Source: Halobacillus yeomjeoni
Lineage (GTDB): Bacteria > Bacillota > Bacilli > Bacillales > Halobacillaceae
Direction of reading: 5' to 3'
Length of the DNA: 64,000 bases
Assembly (NCBI RefSeq): GCF_020171525.1
Contig: NZ_JAIVAI010000005.1
Coordinates: 62,001-126,000, forward strand
In this document: one piece after another, positions 61,103 to 64,000 of the stretch
How positions within the stretch are numbered: position 1 is the stretch's first letter
Layout: each line of letters opens with the position of its first letter
Translations under genes and position numbers: made by a program
The notes under the pieces: model-generated
Database searches by the model: none
Told to the model about the DNA's origin: nothing
Seen by the model: the letters and a program-made list of their open reading frames with translations, nothing else

Positions 61103-62218
61103 GTGTTGAATAAAGAATTACATCAAAAGGCAGAATCGTTCATCCGTCAATATTATGAAGAGCTTGGTCTTTCCGGAGTAGAGGAAAGGCTTGAACATAT
61201 TCATCAATCGATCAGAAGTAGAGGTACCTATGACCATACGTATGAAGAACTCGAATATGGAGCAAGAGTCGCTTGGAGGAACAGTAACCGGTGTATAGGG
61301 AGATTGTTCTGGAACAGCCTGCAAGTGTTCGATCATCGTCATTTGGAAAACGAAGAAGAAATCCGTGATGCTCTTTTTGAACATATCGATTTTGCTACGA
61401 ACGAAGGCAGAATCCGCTCGACCATTTCAATTTTTAAACCTAGAGGGGAAAATGAAGAAATAAGAATTTGGAATCATCAGCTTGTTCGTTATGCAGGGTA
61501 TGAAACAGAAGAAGGGTTGATTGGGGATCCGGCTTCAGTGGAGTTTACGAAGAAGTGCGAAGAGCTTGGATGGAAAGGAGAAGGAAGTCATTTCGATGTG
61601 CTTCCGTTGGTGATCCAAGTGAACGACCGAAAACCATCATGGTTCTCCATTCCAAAGGATAAAGTACTGGAGGTTCCGCTTCGCCATCCAGAATTTGAAT
61701 GGTTTGAAGACTTGGGTCTTCGTTGGTATGCTGTTCCAATTATTTCCGATATGCGCTTGGAAATTGGAGGACTGGATTACACCGCTGCTCCTTTTAATGG
61801 ATGGTACATGGAAACGGAGATCGGAGCGCGAAACTTAGCTGATGAATTTCGTTATAACCTTTTACCCGCTGTAGCAGAAGGGATGGGGTTGAATATCAAG
61901 CGGAATACGTCGCTTTGGAAAGACCGTGCGCTCATTGAATTGAACCAAGCGGTCATCCATTCCTATAAAACCGACAAAGTAAATATCGTCGATCATCATT
62001 CAGCGGCCCAGCAATTCAAGCTGTTTGAGAGTAAGGAGCGTAAGTGCGGAAGGGAAGCGACGGGGGACTGGACGTGGCTCATTCCTCCGATTTCTCCTGC
62101 ATCGACGCATATCTTCCATTCTGCTTATAAAGATCGGATGGACACACCGAACTACTTCTATCAAGAAGCCGCTTATAAAAAAGATTGTAATGAATTTACA
62201 GAGGATGGCAATAAATAA
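61103..62218 (+). CDS. nos: Bacterial nitric oxide synthase oxygenase
   Basis: About 371 residues, oxygenase domain only. Makes NO and citrulline from arginine, using general cell reductases. Haem-thiolate Cys64 in AWRNSNRCIGRLFW; arginine site GWYMETEIGARNLAD with its Glu; pterin/dimer region GDWTWLIPPISPASTHIFH. B. subtilis NOS is 363 residues. The GTG at 61103 has AGGAGG ten bases upstream; a GTG at 61058 would add 15 residues with a weaker site. Bacterial NO protects against oxidants and some antibiotics. Probably co-transcribed with the CoA-disulfide reductase. Confidence 0.93.
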   Translation: MLNKELHQKAESFIRQYYEELGLSGVEERLEHIHQSIRSRGTYDHTYEELEYGARVAWRNSNRCIGRLFWNSLQVFDHRHLENEEEIRDALFEHIDFATNEGRIRSTISIFKPRGENEEIRIWNHQLVRYAGYETEEGLIGDPASVEFTKKCEELGWKGEGSHFDVLPLVIQVNDRKPSWFSIPKDKVLEVPLRHPEFEWFEDLGLRWYAVPIISDMRLEIGGLDYTAAPFNGWYMETEIGARNLADEFRYNLLPAVAEGMGLNIKRNTSLWKDRALIELNQAVIHSYKTDKVNIVDHHSAAQQFKLFESKERKCGREATGDWTWLIPPISPASTHIFHSAYKDRMDTPNYFYQEAAYKKDCNEFTEDGNK

Positions 62219-62255
62219 AAGCAAGGACGAGGTCAAACTCGTCCTTGCTTTTTTA
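62216..62255 (+). terminator. Terminator of the cdr-nos unit
   Basis: Stem AAGCAAGGACGAG/CTCGTCCTTGCTT followed by T6; convergent with mtnU. Confidence 0.92.
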
Positions 62256-62279
62256 AGTGTTATAGGTTGTTTATTTTCT

Positions 62280-63062
62280 CTATTCATATAAGGAAGGACG
62301 TCGATCTTGGAAAATCGGAATTTGTTCACGAATCTCTTCGACATCTGATAAATCGACTTCCGCGTATAGAATTTCCTCGTGGCCGCCAGCTTCGGCCACT
62401 ATATTTCCCCATGGATCGATCACCATAGAATGACCCCCGAACCGGTTATTATCGTCTGAACCTACCCGGTTGCAGGCAATGACGAAGCATTGATTTTCAA
62501 TGGCACGGCTGATCAACAGGCTGCGCCAATGATCCACCCTGGGCTTCGGCCATTCTGCTACGACAAAAAGAGCTTTGGAACCGTCCAGCATGTGTGTTCT
62601 CATCCATTCAGGAAAACGGATGTCATAACAAATGACACCGGCGGCTTTATGGTTCAATATACTGAAGTTCCCTTTGGTATCTCCTGATTCCAAGTACTTT
62701 TCCTCATTCATCAGGCGGAAAAGATGAGCTTTTCGGTAGTGAAGGATACGTGTTCCTTCACTGTTATAGCCCACGAGAGTGTTGTAATAGTTTTCTCCCT
62801 GCACTTCCGCCACAGATCCTAAAATGGCTAACTTGTATTTTTGGCAGAGTTCTTTCAACAATCGATGGGTAGGACCGTCCATCTTTTCTGCAATCTCATC
62901 AAAGCGGCTTAAATCGTACCCGGTAGTCCATAGTTCGGGGAGAACGATCACATCAACTTTTTCCCTTGCCGCTTCTTGAACTTTTCTTTCAGCTTCTGCA
63001 CGGTTGGCTTCGGGATCGCCAAAAGCGATGTCCATTTGGATGATGGCTATTTTCATCGTCAT
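62280..63062 (-). CDS. mtnU: Carbon-nitrogen hydrolase (omega-amidase MtnU)
   Basis: 260-residue nitrilase-family amidase. Catalytic triad: Glu in VLPELWTTGYD (near 43), Lys in HYRKAHLFRL and Cys in AGVICYDIRFPEW (near 146). Sequence style matches B. subtilis YkrU, which hydrolyses 2-oxoglutaramate formed when MtnE uses glutamine as donor. The ATG at 63062 follows GAGGTG; the frame stays open for ~95 more codons but that part overlaps the divergent lytS promoter and start and is not coding. Confidence 0.88.
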   Translation of the reverse strand: MTMKIAIIQMDIAFGDPEANRAEAERKVQEAAREKVDVIVLPELWTTGYDLSRFDEIAEKMDGPTHRLLKELCQKYKLAILGSVAEVQGENYYNTLVGYNSEGTRILHYRKAHLFRLMNEEKYLESGDTKGNFSILNHKAAGVICYDIRFPEWMRTHMLDGSKALFVVAEWPKPRVDHWRSLLISRAIENQCFVIACNRVGSDDNNRFGGHSMVIDPWGNIVAEAGGHEEILYAEVDLSDVEEIREQIPIFQDRRPSLYE

Positions 63063-63165
63063 TGCAGCACCTCGTTCCTTCGTCTTTACCAAGATTATTC
63101 CATTTGTATGAAACGTTTTCAAGCATGCTACAATAGAAACAAATACAACGGAGAGGACGAGACGG

Positions 63166-64000
63166 ATGTTCGAATTGTTTCTTCCGATGCTGGAACGTCT
63201 CGGCATCATCGTTACGGTTGCCTTCATCATCACTCGTTTCAAGTTTTTCCGGGAGTTGATAGACCGGAAGACATTGAACGTTGAACAGCAATACATGGCA
63301 ATCGCTTTTTTTGGTTTGTTTGGAATTATCGGCACATACACAGGGATCACCTATGATACGAACTCCCTTGAATTCGGACGGTGGGCCTATGATCTTGGAG
63401 AATCAGAAGCGATTGCCAATTCAAGGGTAATCGGTATCGTAGCCGCTGGACTATTCGGTGGCTACAGGATCGGAGCGGGAGCTGGATTGATCGCAGGTCT
63501 TCACCGTTTTTCGCTGGGTGGATTTACAGGATTCGCTTGTGGCGTATCAGCGGTGGTGGCAGGAATCATCGCTGGTTTTTTTCATAAAAAAGATCAGCCG
63601 CTGAAGTTGAAAACGGCTTTATTGGTCGGAGGTCTCGCTGAAACGATCCAGATGTTCATCATACTGGCAGTCTCACGTCCTTATACACGCGCCTGGGAAC
63701 TGGTCCAGGAAATAGGGTTGCCTATGATTGCAGCGAACGGAGTCGGTGCTGCTCTGTTTCTATTGATCATCCGTAATGTTCTGAATGAAGAGGAAAAAGC
63801 AGGAGCACTTCAAGCTCAAAAAGCATTGAAGCTGGCGGAATCCACCATCGCTTATTTAAGGAAAGGTTTGACGGCTGATTCTGCTCAAAAAGCGTGTCAG
63901 ATCATCTATGAAAAAGTGGATGTGAGTGCGATATCGATGACGAACCAAGAGACTATCCTGGCCCATGTCGGACAGGCAGATGATCATCATAAATCTGGCG
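63166..64000 (+). CDS. LytS-type membrane sensor (5TM-LYT), N-terminal part; runs off the window
   Basis: The visible 278 residues have an N-terminal helix (IIVTVAFIITRFKFF), QQYMAIAFFGLFGIIGTYTGI, then NSRVIGIVAAGLFGGYRIGAGAGLIAGLHR, the signature of 5TM-5TMR_LYT receptors, further helices, and the start of a GAF domain (~230 on). The histidine kinase part would lie beyond 64000. LytS proteins sense envelope state or, in B. subtilis, pyruvate. GGAGAGGA precedes the ATG. TGAAACGTTTTCA at ~63109 resembles a cre site but is one base short. Confidence 0.85.
   Translation, partial: MFELFLPMLERLGIIVTVAFIITRFKFFRELIDRKTLNVEQQYMAIAFFGLFGIIGTYTGITYDTNSLEFGRWAYDLGESEAIANSRVIGIVAAGLFGGYRIGAGAGLIAGLHRFSLGGFTGFACGVSAVVAGIIAGFFHKKDQPLKLKTALLVGGLAETIQMFIILAVSRPYTRAWELVQEIGLPMIAANGVGAALFLLIIRNVLNEEEKAGALQAQKALKLAESTIAYLRKGLTADSAQKACQIIYEKVDVSAISMTNQETILAHVGQADDHHKSG

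Noticed and set aside
63109-63121. TGAAACGTTTTCA upstream of lytS (and again at ~30676) as cre sites
   Set aside because: Each is one base shorter than the 14-base cre consensus, so CcpA spacing is not met.
63063-63350. N-terminal extension of the mtnU reading frame by about 95 codons
   Set aside because: It overlaps the divergent LytS-type gene and its ribosome site, has no nitrilase-like sequence, and a good ribosome site fits the ATG at 63062.

Overview
The window looks like chromosome of a low-to-mid GC, spore-forming Bacillaceae, most likely a moderate halophile of the Halobacillus type (genus is inference). It carries a small acid-soluble spore protein (SspH), an isoleucyl-tRNA synthetase under a T-box, bacilliredoxin, LOV-STAS photoreceptor YtvA, YocH-type LysM-3D autolysin behind a WalR box, bacterial nitric oxide synthase, and a staphyloxanthin-type carotenoid oxygenase. 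I see no rRNA, tRNA, CRISPR array, intact insertion sequence or prophage.

Layout. 1-4345: leftward block with a partial glutaminase, cytochrome bd oxidase (cydAB), a methyltransferase and a peroxiredoxin-like protein. 4346-8231: T-box leader, ileS (type 2), sspH. 8232-11193: K+ channel subunit KtrB and MscL with a zinc-ribbon tail, flanked by three copies of a ~123-bp palindromic dispersed repeat. 11194-13176: acidic lipoprotein and the brxA-cvfC operon. 13352-18503: ABC exporter operon, HD-GYP protein, small zinc-finger protein, formate/nitrite transporter. 18593-22919: DinB protein, an orphan AimR-like receptor, YocH, an RsbR paralogue, an FMN reductase. 23102-32460: small basic proteins, SDR-MoeB, AI-2E exporter, YeiH/LysR pair, acetyltransferases, a nucleotidyltransferase with an odd start, YtvA. 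32701-43694: acyl-CoA dehydrogenase, DJ-1/DoxX, hydrolase, Nudix, Cys/Met PLP enzyme, acidic amino acid symporter, Sco-YtkA copper/oxidase operon. 43827-49761: carotenoid oxygenase with a membrane methyltransferase, Ca2+/Na+ exchanger, MMPL transporter. 49906-54618: a uracil-DNA glycosylase-like protein, a likely LexA-controlled type I toxin-antitoxin locus, glnK-amt with a TnrA box. 54737-64000: stress protein Gsp26, CDF transporter, DUF2254 protein, then mtnE, CoA-disulfide reductase, nitric oxide synthase, mtnU, and the start of a LytS-type sensor.

Themes are redox and stress defence (BrxA, CoA-disulfide reductase, NOS, peroxiredoxin, DJ-1, Gsp26), envelope and osmotic control (KtrB, MscL, YocH), and methionine/sulfur metabolism (MtnE, MtnU, trans-sulfuration enzyme, YeiH). 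The most notable item is the locus at 50.58-50.93 kb: a 31-residue holin-like membrane toxin with a near-perfect LexA box, a convergent antisense RNA promoter, and an 11-bp complementarity between the two ends of the toxin mRNA. I do not find it described, but its family (Hol-Tox, BsrE/BsrG-like) is known.
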